Source: a virus
Reading direction: 5' to 3' (one strand)
DNA length: 23,083 nucleotides
IMG/VR virus record: IMGVR_UViG_3300033143_000106
Span: 1-23,083 of that record
Shown here: in pieces, positions 1 through 9,300 of the stretch
Position numbering within the stretch: the stretch's first letter is position 1
How the letters are laid out: each line of letters opens with the position of its first letter
Program-made: the position numbers and the translations under genes
Notes under the pieces: generated by a model
What the model was told of the DNA's origin: nothing
Databases searched by the model: none
What the model saw: the letters and a program-made list of their open reading frames with translations, nothing else

Positions 1-2192
1 TCGTTTAACTCTGCTACTTTTTGCTGTATTATTTTATATTCCGTAGTTCTTTTGTTTAGACTTAAACCTATCTCGTTTAACTCAACCATTTCATCTAGGT
101 TCTTTCTATAACCTTCAAAGCTATTATAGTCAGATAAGTTTGACAAAACCATACCTTTAACAACAGGAACAGAGTTTAAACCAGTACCTATAAACATTCC
201 ATCAAAAGCGCCTTGAGGTACGTTATCAAATATGCTTACACCTTCTTTACCTCTAAGTATGTCAATACCGTTTTGTACGAGTACAGTACCACCTTCTGAA
301 AGAGGTTCAACAACAGCTCCATCAACGCCAGCTTTTGTAAATTGTTTTGTAAAATGTTTCTTAAAACCTTCGTTAATTAAACTTCTTTTACCTATTAAAT
401 CAGCGGCATTAAATCCTCTTTTCAAAGCAAAAAACGTAGGCGCAAAACCTAATCCAACTTCAGCTACAGTGAAACCAGTAGCAACAGCTGCTTTGTAGTG
501 CGTAGATAGTTCTGTTCCTAATAACTCTTCTTCTTTATCTAACAATCTTCTTTGGTCGTCGTATGAGCTAGCACCAATACCTATCATACCTGGATATAAG
601 CCAGATGCTAGCATCGCAAACGTCGCGCTTTGCCCTACTGTTTGTTGTAAAGCATATTCACCAAAGTTTTCCCAACTATTAAAAGCATCATCAAAAGCAA
701 CATCATCTTTGTACTTTTTTCTGTACATGTCCTCTGCTTTTTCAACAATGTCAGTAGTAAAATCTGTAATAGCATATGGGTTTATAGTCAAGGGGCTATT
801 AACTCTTAAAATGTTTTCAACAACATCTTCTTCTATACCGAATAATTTATTTAAAGCTATTTCATAAGCATCAGTGGCTACTCTAGTAACACCACCTGCA
901 AACTTATAAGGTATGGAACCAAGCAAATTTCTAGCATTAGTACCCATTTTTTGTAGTGTGCTGTAATTCTTTTTTAAAAATTCTAATTCAACTTCAGCTT
1001 CGTTTAGCTCTACAGGTATTTCGTTTATTTCTTTTTCTAAACCAGCCAGTGTACTACTTACTTCTTGATTTTCTTTAACTAGATCTTTATATAAATTAAA
1101 AGTTGCCTTTGGAACTTCTTTACCTGTAGACAATACAACAGTCTCAGCGTTTTCAACAGCTTCTTTGTATTTATTCACAAGGTTATTATACAAGTCAACA
1201 CTAGCTTGCGTGGGTAAGTTTTCTGGATCACCTAACTCATTTATTCTTTGTAGGTATACATCAGCATCTTTAGCACTACGAAGTCCACTTAAATCAAACT
1301 TATAATCAGGATCATCAAATCTAGCTGATATATTTATTAAGTTTACGCTATTAGGGCTATCTTTGTAGTTATTAAATATAGTTTGATACTGATCAGTTGC
1401 TCCTGTAAGTTTCTTATCTAACTTTATATACTCATCAACCTTGTAAGGTACAAGTTTTTCTCTTTCTTCGTTTGATATAGAATCTAAATACTCTGTAGAT
1501 TTTCTTTTTTTAACGTCGTATCTGTATTTATCTTTTATATTTCTTTCAGCGAGTTTGCGTATTTGCTGATTGCTAGGTTCTTCGATGCCGTTTTCAATTA
1601 GCATGTTTTTAGCATCAAACAGCTCTTGTTCATATGGCTGAACTGTTTCCATTAAATTACCTGCTTCATCGTAGTCAGGTCTATACACTAAATCAAACTC
1701 TTCTACATACTCACCAGTTGTAGGATTTTTCCAACGAGGATCAAATACAGTGTTTATTAAATCTTCATTTGTCTGTGGATCATATGGTTGTAGTTCTCTA
1801 CCTATGCCTTTAGGTGTAAAATCTATAGGATTATTTAAAAAATCATTATCAACTTGATTAAAAGCCATTGCATCTTCATATGCTTCTTTAGAGTCTTGGC
1901 TTGCAAGTTCTTGTCTTTCTTCGTAACGCTTTTGAGCGCGAACTTCTTGACTAGTCTTTGGTTCTGGTTGTGATACCAATGAAGTATCTACCGAGTCTGA
2001 TTCCGTATTCTCGGATGCTTGCTCCGGTTGCGGTGTTACAGTTGCATCCGTTTCCGCAACACCGTTTGTCTTTCCCTCTGTAAAAGTAGCTTTACGTTCG
2101 TCTACTTTAGTTTGAATATCAGCTGTAGATAAACCTTGAGCTTGTAGTTCATCGACTAAAGCTTTCAATTCTGCAATTTGCTCTTCGTTCAT
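1..2192 (-). CDS. Very large internal virion (ejection/cargo) protein candidate, C-terminus cut by the window edge
   Basis: I read one open frame from an ATG at 2192-2190 down to base 1 with no stop: about 730 visible codons, and the gene continues beyond the left edge. It starts MNEEQIAELKALVDELQ, followed by an acidic, Pro/Ser/Thr-rich linker at about residues 45-80. Next comes a long, charged, mostly helical region with coiled-coil character (about 350-420). A more hydrophobic Gly/Ala-rich stretch at about 515-600 includes SATFAMLASGLYPGMIGIGA and could insert in a membrane. It follows the 529-aa gene with a 10-base gap and ends the virion operon seen here. Very large proteins placed after the tail stabilization gene in podoviruses are usually packaged in the head and ejected to form a trans-envelope conduit, sometimes carrying an enzymatic domain. 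I see no lysozyme, protease or polymerase motif in the visible part. The open frame is certain; the role is inferred from position and composition. Confidence 0.8.
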   Translation of the reverse strand, partial: MNEEQIAELKALVDELQAQGLSTADIQTKVDERKATFTEGKTNGVAETDATVTPQPEQASENTESDSVDTSLVSQPEPKTSQEVRAQKRYEERQELASQDSKEAYEDAMAFNQVDNDFLNNPIDFTPKGIGRELQPYDPQTNEDLINTVFDPRWKNPTTGEYVEEFDLVYRPDYDEAGNLMETVQPYEQELFDAKNMLIENGIEEPSNQQIRKLAERNIKDKYRYDVKKRKSTEYLDSISNEEREKLVPYKVDEYIKLDKKLTGATDQYQTIFNNYKDSPNSVNLINISARFDDPDYKFDLSGLRSAKDADVYLQRINELGDPENLPTQASVDLYNNLVNKYKEAVENAETVVLSTGKEVPKATFNLYKDLVKENQEVSSTLAGLEKEINEIPVELNEAEVELEFLKKNYSTLQKMGTNARNLLGSIPYKFAGGVTRVATDAYEIALNKLFGIEEDVVENILRVNSPLTINPYAITDFTTDIVEKAEDMYRKKYKDDVAFDDAFNSWENFGEYALQQTVGQSATFAMLASGLYPGMIGIGASSYDDQRRLLDKEEELLGTELSTHYKAAVATGFTVAEVGLGFAPTFFALKRGFNAADLIGKRSLINEGFKKHFTKQFTKAGVDGAVVEPLSEGGTVLVQNGIDILRGKEGVSIFDNVPQGAFDGMFIGTGLNSVPVVKGMVLSNLSDYNSFEGYRKNLDEMVELNEIGLSLNKRTTEYKIIQQKVAELN

Positions 2193-2202
2193 ATTATTTT
2201 AT

Positions 2203-3792
2203 TTATTGACCAGGCATTGTTAATAAATCAATTCCTTTATAATCCGCTGGTTCTGCTTGTATATCTTGTAGATATTTATTATCACCTGTATCTATAAACT
2301 TCAACAGGTCTCTAAGTTTATCTTCAGTTAAGTTTTCAAATACATTCACAGATCTATCACCACCAGGTGTAGACTTTGTCAACGTTCTACCTTGTCTACC
2401 ACCAACTATAACTTCAGGTCCAGAAACTCTAAATCCATAAGGTGATAACTGAACTTCAACTTCACTTAAGTTAAATAAAGGTTTACCTTGTTCTTTAGGT
2501 CCAGTACCTATAGCATCTATTTTAATTTCATCAATGTAAGAAACATCTACCGGTCTGTCACCATCACCATCTGTTTTAGCTAACGTATAATTACTATCAT
2601 TACCATCACGTAAATCTGAGTATGTGAAATCAGCTATAGCAGCTTCTAGCAACGCTACAGATTCAGGGTTAAACGCCGTGCCAGTGTCGCCAAAAGACAT
2701 GTCTAATTTATATCCTCCATTTTCGTCTTGTCTATACTTAACGCCAAATTGTTTTTCTAAGTTTGCAACAATAGCTGGATCTATATTAGCGCCTTGACCA
2801 AGTGTAGTGTTCCATAAATTCATTGCTTGCTGAGGAAATTTAGCATAACTTCTAGATTGAGCATTTATAAACACAGAAGTTGTACCTTCTATCTTACCTT
2901 GATTACGTGGTCTAAATTGATAATTATATTTACCATCTTTAGTTGTACCTTGTGTAACATCTCCTACGTAACCATCTGTGTATTGTTTTGTTTTTTCATC
3001 TATAATACCAGACTCAACTAAAAATTTATTTCTAGCTGTCGCTAAATCGTCTATTTTACCACCATCAAAAGAAAACAATACTTTTGGGTCTGCAACTACA
3101 TAGTTGTTGTCTATCTCTCCTCTGTCAAATGCTTCGCTTATTTGATCACTAGTGTACATTGTTTTAAGTTTCCAATTATCATCTTCATCAAAAAACCATT
3201 GCTCTTTAGGATTTCTTGTTGTTCCTAATCTAGTAGGCATAGCTAGCTGATATTGTTTTGATAAACCTTCATTCATGTTAACTGTAGATACACCATTAGG
3301 CATATTAACATCTGCATATCCATCTATATAGTCAGCTGCAAAACCTGCGTCAGCTTGCTTGCCTGACTCAACAACCATACCTAGTTCATTTATTTTTCCG
3401 TCCCAAAAAGCATACTCTTTAGCAAAGGCAGCTTGCTCTTCTCTACTTCTAGCAGATTTCATACCCATGTAAGCATTTGCTTTTTTGTCAATAGCAAACA
3501 AACCAACTTGGTTTAGACTTGGATTGTTTACACCTACCTTTTCCATGTTGTCACTAAACTCATCGTAGTTATCTAAAACAAATTTAGCGTTTTGATCTAA
3601 ATACTTTTGAGTTTGTTGTACAGCTAGTGAATTGTTTTTGGACCGCTTAGCGATTTGCTGTGCGGTTATACGGCCCATTGTTTCAATAGCTTTAGCCCAT
3701 GGGTTATTAGAAGTGTCTACAACTGTAGTAGGGTTTTCATAAGCACCTCCTCTGCTGCCGTAATTTCTTGAAAATTGTGGTAAATTTGCCAT
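2203..3792 (-). CDS. Putative internal virion protein (529 aa), function unknown
   Basis: I do not recognise a defined domain. The ATG at 3792 follows the 240-aa gene by 10 bases and has an A-rich leader without a Shine-Dalgarno sequence. The N-terminal ~170 residues are helical and rich in Gln, Lys and Ala (e.g. ITAQQIAKRSKNNSLAVQQT). The rest (about 180-529) is mixed, Asp/Gly-rich and probably beta-rich, as in soluble virion proteins. There is no signal peptide or obvious membrane segment. Its place between a Gly/Ala-rich 240-aa protein and a giant protein, both downstream of the tail stabilization gene, matches the T7 gp14-gp15-gp16 pattern of ejection proteins and the cargo-protein block of crAss-like phages. 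That role is inference from gene order. A tail-associated structural protein is the main alternative. Confidence 0.78.
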   Translation of the reverse strand: MANLPQFSRNYGSRGGAYENPTTVVDTSNNPWAKAIETMGRITAQQIAKRSKNNSLAVQQTQKYLDQNAKFVLDNYDEFSDNMEKVGVNNPSLNQVGLFAIDKKANAYMGMKSARSREEQAAFAKEYAFWDGKINELGMVVESGKQADAGFAADYIDGYADVNMPNGVSTVNMNEGLSKQYQLAMPTRLGTTRNPKEQWFFDEDDNWKLKTMYTSDQISEAFDRGEIDNNYVVADPKVLFSFDGGKIDDLATARNKFLVESGIIDEKTKQYTDGYVGDVTQGTTKDGKYNYQFRPRNQGKIEGTTSVFINAQSRSYAKFPQQAMNLWNTTLGQGANIDPAIVANLEKQFGVKYRQDENGGYKLDMSFGDTGTAFNPESVALLEAAIADFTYSDLRDGNDSNYTLAKTDGDGDRPVDVSYIDEIKIDAIGTGPKEQGKPLFNLSEVEVQLSPYGFRVSGPEVIVGGRQGRTLTKSTPGGDRSVNVFENLTEDKLRDLLKFIDTGDNKYLQDIQAEPADYKGIDLLTMPGQ

Positions 3793-3802
3793 ACTTTTTT
3801 TA

Positions 3803-4525
3803 TTACATTGTGCCTATGCCAGCGCTAGCTATATTTCCAACAGCACCAATACCAGCACCTATAATTTGAGCTTGTGATTGTCTTGCAGCCACTTCTTGTT
3901 GAGCAGCACCTGTTATTTGAGCTTGTTTTCTATTTAATTGCTCTGTTTCTCTGCGTTCTTTTTCACCATACACAAACTCTTTACCAAGAACATCAGCCTG
4001 CTGCAGGCGTTGAGCTTCTGTCATTTGAGCATTTTGAACTCTTTGAGCTTCAGACATTTGTTTATCTTGCATGCGCTCTTCTCCTCTTGCTATAAGTTCT
4101 TGATTTTTAGCTTCTTGAGATTCTATACTAGCAGCGATACCTCTTTTGCTTTGTAGTGCAGCTTGAGCTAAAGCTGTAGCACCACCAGCACTAGCACCAG
4201 TAGATGCTAATAAATCAAGTGTATTAGCCAAAGCAATATCTGCTTCTTCAGCTTGAAACTCGGCGGCCTTTGTAGCAACACCTACGTTTTCAAACGGATT
4301 TGAAATCATACCAGAATTATCTACTATCATTCCTTCTAAAGAAACAACGTCTTCATAAGGATTTATAATTTGTTGCCTTGAATTTTCTAGCGCGTTGAGT
4401 TCGCTAGTCAAACGGTTTTTATTATTTCTAGCTCTACGCTCTGATTTTTTTTGTTGGTTTGCTGCTATTGCAGTGCCAGCTGCACTAACAGCCGCACCAA
4501 CAGCAACAGCTGCTACTACTCCCAT
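3803..4525 (-). CDS. Putative ejection/internal virion protein with Gly/Ala-rich ends and a helical core (240 aa)
   Basis: Small Ala/Gln-rich protein. Residues 3-22 are hydrophobic and Ala/Gly-rich (VVAAVAVGAAVSAAGTAIAA). Residues about 217-239 form a second Gly-zipper-like hydrophobic tail. Between them is a charged helical core (85-215) with a near-perfect 11-residue tandem repeat at 156-177 (QMSEAQRVQNA, then QMTEAQRLQQA). This layout is typical of small podovirus internal proteins such as T7 gp14 that form a channel in the host envelope after ejection. No clear homologous motif is visible, so the assignment rests on composition and on position upstream of two larger candidate internal proteins. 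The ATG at 4525 lies two bases downstream of the GNAT gene's stop. Confidence 0.75.
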   Translation of the reverse strand: MGVVAAVAVGAAVSAAGTAIAANQQKKSERRARNNKNRLTSELNALENSRQQIINPYEDVVSLEGMIVDNSGMISNPFENVGVATKAAEFQAEEADIALANTLDLLASTGASAGGATALAQAALQSKRGIAASIESQEAKNQELIARGEERMQDKQMSEAQRVQNAQMTEAQRLQQADVLGKEFVYGEKERRETEQLNRKQAQITGAAQQEVAARQSQAQIIGAGIGAVGNIASAGIGTM

Positions 4526-4527
4526 AA

Positions 4528-4932
4528 TTAATTTATTTTTTTCATTAATTCGTATGAAGGCTGTGGATCTTCTAACCAGCCTTTATTTCTCATAGATTCA
4601 CGTATACCATTGCTTTTACCTATGAAAAGCATATACTTAAACCCCATATTTATTGCTATTTTTTCTGCGTCATCAATTAGTTTATCTATAATATTAGTTC
4701 TATCATCTTTGTAATCAGGATCTGATATAATAAATTCTAACCAACAACCTTTTGAATTTGTTTTAAATATAAATCCAGCTATAACTGGTTTATTATTTTC
4801 TTCAATAATTATACCACCTGTACCATTTTCTGGTAAGGCGTCATTATTTGGTATAGGCCAATTATGACCTTTCCACCAAGAGCATAACATGCTCCAGTCT
4901 TTTTCTGTTATTCTACGAGTATTTAATTCCAT
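4528..4932 (-). CDS. GNAT-like N-acetyltransferase
   Basis: The 134-residue protein has the GNAT strand order. It begins with a basic first strand (NTRRIT), then a hairpin GGIIIEENNKPVIAGFIF (39-56), then the strand that normally precedes acetyl-CoA binding (CWLEFIISDP, 63-72). The long helix DRTNIIDKLIDDAEKIAINMG (77-97), the strand YMLFIG and a C-terminal RNKGW segment follow. The canonical R/Q-x-x-G-x-G/A pyrophosphate loop is not visible; the equivalent position reads DYKDDRTN. The protein may therefore bind acetyl-CoA atypically or have lost activity. It sits between the tail stabilization gene (5-base gap) and the internal-protein genes, so it is expressed with the virion proteins. The substrate cannot be told from sequence; a virion or host protein is possible. 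Confidence 0.72.
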   Translation of the reverse strand: MELNTRRITEKDWSMLCSWWKGHNWPIPNNDALPENGTGGIIIEENNKPVIAGFIFKTNSKGCWLEFIISDPDYKDDRTNIIDKLIDDAEKIAINMGFKYMLFIGKSNGIRESMRNKGWLEDPQPSYELMKKIN

Positions 4933-4937
4933 TTAAT

Positions 4938-6392
4938 TTAATATGATGATTCTACATATTCAGAAGAAACCGCAAACAACTCTCTTGTTTTACCACCTTC
5001 GCCTGGCACTTGTGTAGAGTTATCTGTTCTTATAGTTACAGTAGAATAATAACCTTTTACACCTGAAATACTTGCGCCAAATAAAACTTCTTGTGCCGTA
5101 GCTTGACTATTATTTATAAGATTAGAAAAATACTTACCTTCTTTTCTATAAAAACCAGCGTAATACTGTATAGAGTCTTGCGTGTAGCCACCTTCATCGT
5201 AACTTAAAACAACGTTTGCAGTGTCGTTTAATTCAAAACTTCTAGCCGCTTCAAAAGAAGAAACTTCCCAACCACTTGAACCTTCGTAATTAATTGTTTT
5301 AAATACTTTAGACATGCTTACATTAGGGTTAAATATAAATGTAATAAAAGAATCAGAATAAACATTATAAAAATTACTTCTATTATCATTTTTACCAAAC
5401 TCCTGATAATTGTGTTCATATAAAACACCTTCGTTTACGCTATAAAATTTAGCTTTAACACTAAAAGCTTTTTCAGGTTTATATGTAAATCTACTAGTCC
5501 AACCAAGAACAGATTCGTCAAACGTTAATGTTTGGTATGTATCTGAAAATTCATTGTTAGGACCCGATGTTGTAGGTGTTATGTTGCTACCTTGCAAACT
5601 AACTAAATATTGCTTTGTATATATATCCCAAGCACCTACAGCTTTACCTGTTGACAACGATGAATCAAGATTTCCAAATTCATCTCTAAAGTAATCAACC
5701 ATGCCGTAGTTAGATATCTCAGTTAAACCGTCTTGAGATAATCTCATTACAGCATTTCTATCTTTATCTACAAAATATTTTCTATAACCATATACAGCAA
5801 AGCTTTCAGGGTTTCTACTTATACCAAAATTACCAGCATAAGGCACTATTTGACCTATTACTAAATTAAATTGACTAACAGGTGTAGCATTACCTTCAGC
5901 ACTATATATAGCATCTTTATCTATTAAAGCTTTACTTACTTTATTTTCTTGGAATATAATTAAGTTAGTATCTTCAGCATATAATTTTTGTATGCTACCA
6001 TTAGCTGGATCAACAGCTTTAGTTATATCTTCTGCTACGTTAAAAACATTTGTATTGTTAATACCAGTTCTTGAATTAAATATACCAGAATATATAAGAG
6101 CATTTATTCTTTGGCTACCGTTTGGTTCTTGATCTACAAGATAAGCTCTTACACCGTAATCAACATTTGTGTTATTAAAACCACCTTGTATTCTAGCTTC
6201 TTCAACAACCCAACTATCTGCTTGCGCGGGTGAACTAACAGGTCTTAAAGTTTGAGGATAAGCTCCGTTTAAACCAACTGGTACACCTGTGCTACCGTCC
6301 CAAACAGGTGGAGTTGTAGAGGTTGGTGTTCCAGTATGTGTCTTTTTCAGTTGAAAAGCATTAAAATATTTTACTTCTAATATTGCTCCCAT
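4938..6392 (-). CDS. C-terminal half of a split tail stabilization protein (484 aa)
   Basis: I start this gene at the ATG at 6392 (MGAILEVKYFNAFQ), two bases after the previous gene's TAA. An earlier in-frame start at 6407 is a TTG overlapping that gene and is less likely. The protein is beta-rich. It carries segments I associate with the distal part of long tail stabilization proteins of crAss-like and related marine podoviruses: LIIFQENKVSKALI, then FGISRNPESFAVYGYRKYF, DAVMRLSQDGL-like text (here NAVMRLSQDGLTEIS) and YGMVDYFRDEFG, at roughly residues 130-240. Such segments suggest a propeller-like fold in the short tail. In relatives I recall, this region is fused to the N-terminal part encoded by the preceding gene. 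Here the two are separate but adjacent and probably translated together. Family recall, not a search, underlies the name. Confidence 0.78.
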   Translation of the reverse strand: MGAILEVKYFNAFQLKKTHTGTPTSTTPPVWDGSTGVPVGLNGAYPQTLRPVSSPAQADSWVVEEARIQGGFNNTNVDYGVRAYLVDQEPNGSQRINALIYSGIFNSRTGINNTNVFNVAEDITKAVDPANGSIQKLYAEDTNLIIFQENKVSKALIDKDAIYSAEGNATPVSQFNLVIGQIVPYAGNFGISRNPESFAVYGYRKYFVDKDRNAVMRLSQDGLTEISNYGMVDYFRDEFGNLDSSLSTGKAVGAWDIYTKQYLVSLQGSNITPTTSGPNNEFSDTYQTLTFDESVLGWTSRFTYKPEKAFSVKAKFYSVNEGVLYEHNYQEFGKNDNRSNFYNVYSDSFITFIFNPNVSMSKVFKTINYEGSSGWEVSSFEAARSFELNDTANVVLSYDEGGYTQDSIQYYAGFYRKEGKYFSNLINNSQATAQEVLFGASISGVKGYYSTVTIRTDNSTQVPGEGGKTRELFAVSSEYVESSY

Positions 6393-6394
6393 AA

Positions 6395-9300
6395 TTAATA
6401 AAAACAAGGCGTTTGACTACCGGCTATAACAAGACCTGTAGTGTTTGAAAATCTAATTACATAAGCACCATCTTTAGTGTATTCAGGATTTGCAACTAGA
6501 CCTGATGTTGTTGAGCTAGTTTTCATTCTTCTTATTCTGTAATCAATTCCTTGTATACTTGTATATTCAGTGCTTAAAGTGTTATCTGTGTATAATTGAG
6601 TTACATACTTAGCTAAAGGTTCTCTAGCAAAAAGATTTGTAACAGTTGTGAATGAACTACTACAAGAAGTTTGATTTATTTGATATCTAAAAACAGTTTG
6701 TAAACTTCCAATTTCCGGTCCTATACCTTCATCAGGACCACCAGCTGCGGCTGCAGGATAATTAAAATCTCCATATTCAATATAACTAGCTGTATTGATG
6801 CTAGACAAATTTCCAATAGTACCGGGTGGACAAGAAAAACCATTAGCTGGAAATTGAGTACTTGTAAAAGTTCCAAATGTGGTAATATAGTTTCCATGCA
6901 ATATTCTATATTCACCAACTGTATCAAAAGCGTACACTAAACCAGCATATCTTCTATTTGTATTACTTTCTATTTTACCTAGTGTCATCGACGGAATGGT
7001 ACTAGAAGAGTAACCTGAAACTAAACCTTCATCGCTACCGTTATTGTATGTCCAGCTACATGCTAAATCTGCAAGATCACCATTTAAATCTACAGCTGTA
7101 GTCCAAGCGCTACTAGAATTAGCTCTATATGCTATTTGATATCTAACAGTAGTTGTAGATTGAAGAGTAGGATTGAATTGCAGTGGTTGTTGATTCCAAG
7201 GATTTATGTATATATATATTTTTCCAGTTGTAAGAGAAAAATCATTTCTTTTGTTTATAAAACCTGGTTGAAAACCTTGAGAGTTCACAAAACTGGCGAA
7301 AGAGGGATCGCACACGCTTATGACATTCTGACCTATAGATGGGTTTTGAATTAATCCTATCAGTAATCTATTAGTATTATTCCCTTGTGCATTATAACTA
7401 GGTGCATTTTGAAATATAGTTGTATTAATATTATTTGTAAAACCTGAAGACGAACTTGGGGTAAAGTAAATAGCCGCGCCAGATCCTTCTGAAAAATCAT
7501 TAATAATAGTTTGTTGAGGAAAATTACTATTTGGTTCGTCAAAAATAACTTCAAAAGTTTTAGTGGTAGTTCCAATTTGAGGGCTACCAGCGTCCGTAAG
7601 AACTAAATCAAAAGTGCAAGTTCCAGATGCAGATGTGTTTGTGTTTTGTACTTCATTATTATTAACAATACTAAAAACAGCATTACCTGTTGAAGAACTA
7701 ATACTGAAAGTTAAATCAAGAGTGTCTTTAGTGGGATCAGCAGTTCCATTAACTCCACTTAGGTTTTGTAATATCGATTGCTCACCAATTTCTTTTTGAA
7801 TAGGTGTAGCGTTAGAATTATTTATAGTTGGATCTACGTTGTTTAAAAAGCCTGTCGCAGTCACTAAATCTACACTAGTTCCAAAAGTAACTTCAAATGT
7901 AAAGGTATAAGATTCATTAACTCCTGAATTAGCTGCGTAGTAAAATAAAGCATTCGTTCTTAATTCGTATTCGGTATTTGAAATACTTGATAAAGTAAAT
8001 TCGTTTGCTCTGTTTATGTTAGATCCTGAGTTATCTATAACAGAAGCAAGTGTTGCAGTGGTGCCACCTAAAGCAACTCCACCAAAATTTAAAAACTCAA
8101 AACCAGTCGCTACCACATCACCTATAGCAAAACTTTCATCTTGAATATAAACAAAACTACCAACACTAGCAGCGCCACCACTTTGGCTTCCAACCGCAGC
8201 ATTTAAATCTTCTATTGTACCTGCGGTACTTGTTTCATAATATAAATCAATTTTTGATACTGTAGGAGCTGTTTCAAATATAGTTAAATTTTCTACTTTA
8301 GGGTAAATATTAGTAACCGCGACATTTTCAACTCCAAATTGATCTGCAGAGTTTTGTGAAGTAACAAATTCAGCTACAAACGGGTTTGATTCTGATTTGA
8401 AAAAAGGATAATATGGGTTTTGATCACTTGTTATAGGTTCATTTTGTGGAGTTCCTGCATAATCTACCACATCAAATAAATCAAATAAATCTTCTATATT
8501 GTTAGTAGTAAAAGAAACTCTATCGTCATTTGATATATATTGCTCATTACCTATATTACTAAACGCTGCAGCTGTATTTTCAACTCTACCAAAAAGCCTA
8601 ACACTACTTCTAAATGTTTTATCTTGAGGTCCAACTTCTGTTAAATCTCTAGGCACTTTATTTATATTGTCGTTAATTAAAGTAACAAATGAAGTATTAA
8701 GATCTGCAGTAGTACTATTAAGAGGAAGTCCTTTTATAGCACCTGCAGTATATACATTATAATACTCTTGCTGTATCTGTTTAACAACAATTTTAAAAGT
8801 ATACCAACCTAAAGGATTATAGTCATCAGAAGTAGAATCACTGCTATAAAGTCCTGGAGTAAAAAACACTTCGTTCTTATCACTTTGTATAGCAGAATTA
8901 AAAGAAAGTTTTAAAGAATCACCAAGATATGTTACAGAATCATTTATGTCTCTATAAGGTAGGTATATAGTGTCAGCACCAAAATCTCCTGTAGTAGGAT
9001 TTTTATCGTTAGATAATATAACAGTTGATTGTCTACCATACCTATCAGCTAAAACAACACCTACTTGATAGTTTCTATTTTGTTTTAAAGTATGATTAGG
9101 ATATTCTATAGTAGTTTTACTTTGCTCGTATGATGGAGCGCCTGATGGTAAATATTTTTCGTTAGCACCTACTTGATATTTTATGAAGTTTGGTGGGGTG
9201 TGTTTATCTTGAAAATTACTATATACAACTCTATTAGATATAATCTCTTGACCTAGTGCTTTTACAGGAACTTTATCATAAACTCTAGTTATTTCTTTTT

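Noticed and set aside
232-498. Plus-strand open frame of 88 codons
   Set aside because: It is antisense to the giant minus-strand gene, with no leader or recognisable protein.
3874-4156. Two overlapping plus-strand open frames, Leu/Phe-rich
   Set aside because: They are antisense shadows of the Gln/Glu/Ala-rich internal protein; hydrophobic look is the complement of its codons, not a membrane protein.
6393-6407. Upstream start (TTG at 6407) for the second stabilization-protein gene
   Set aside because: It overlaps the preceding gene and is TTG; the ATG at 6392 follows the preceding stop by two bases with an A/T leader like the other genes.
7136-7575. Small open frames on both strands within the stabilization gene
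   Set aside because: The 1349-codon frame continues unbroken through this region and the small ones have no recognisable features.
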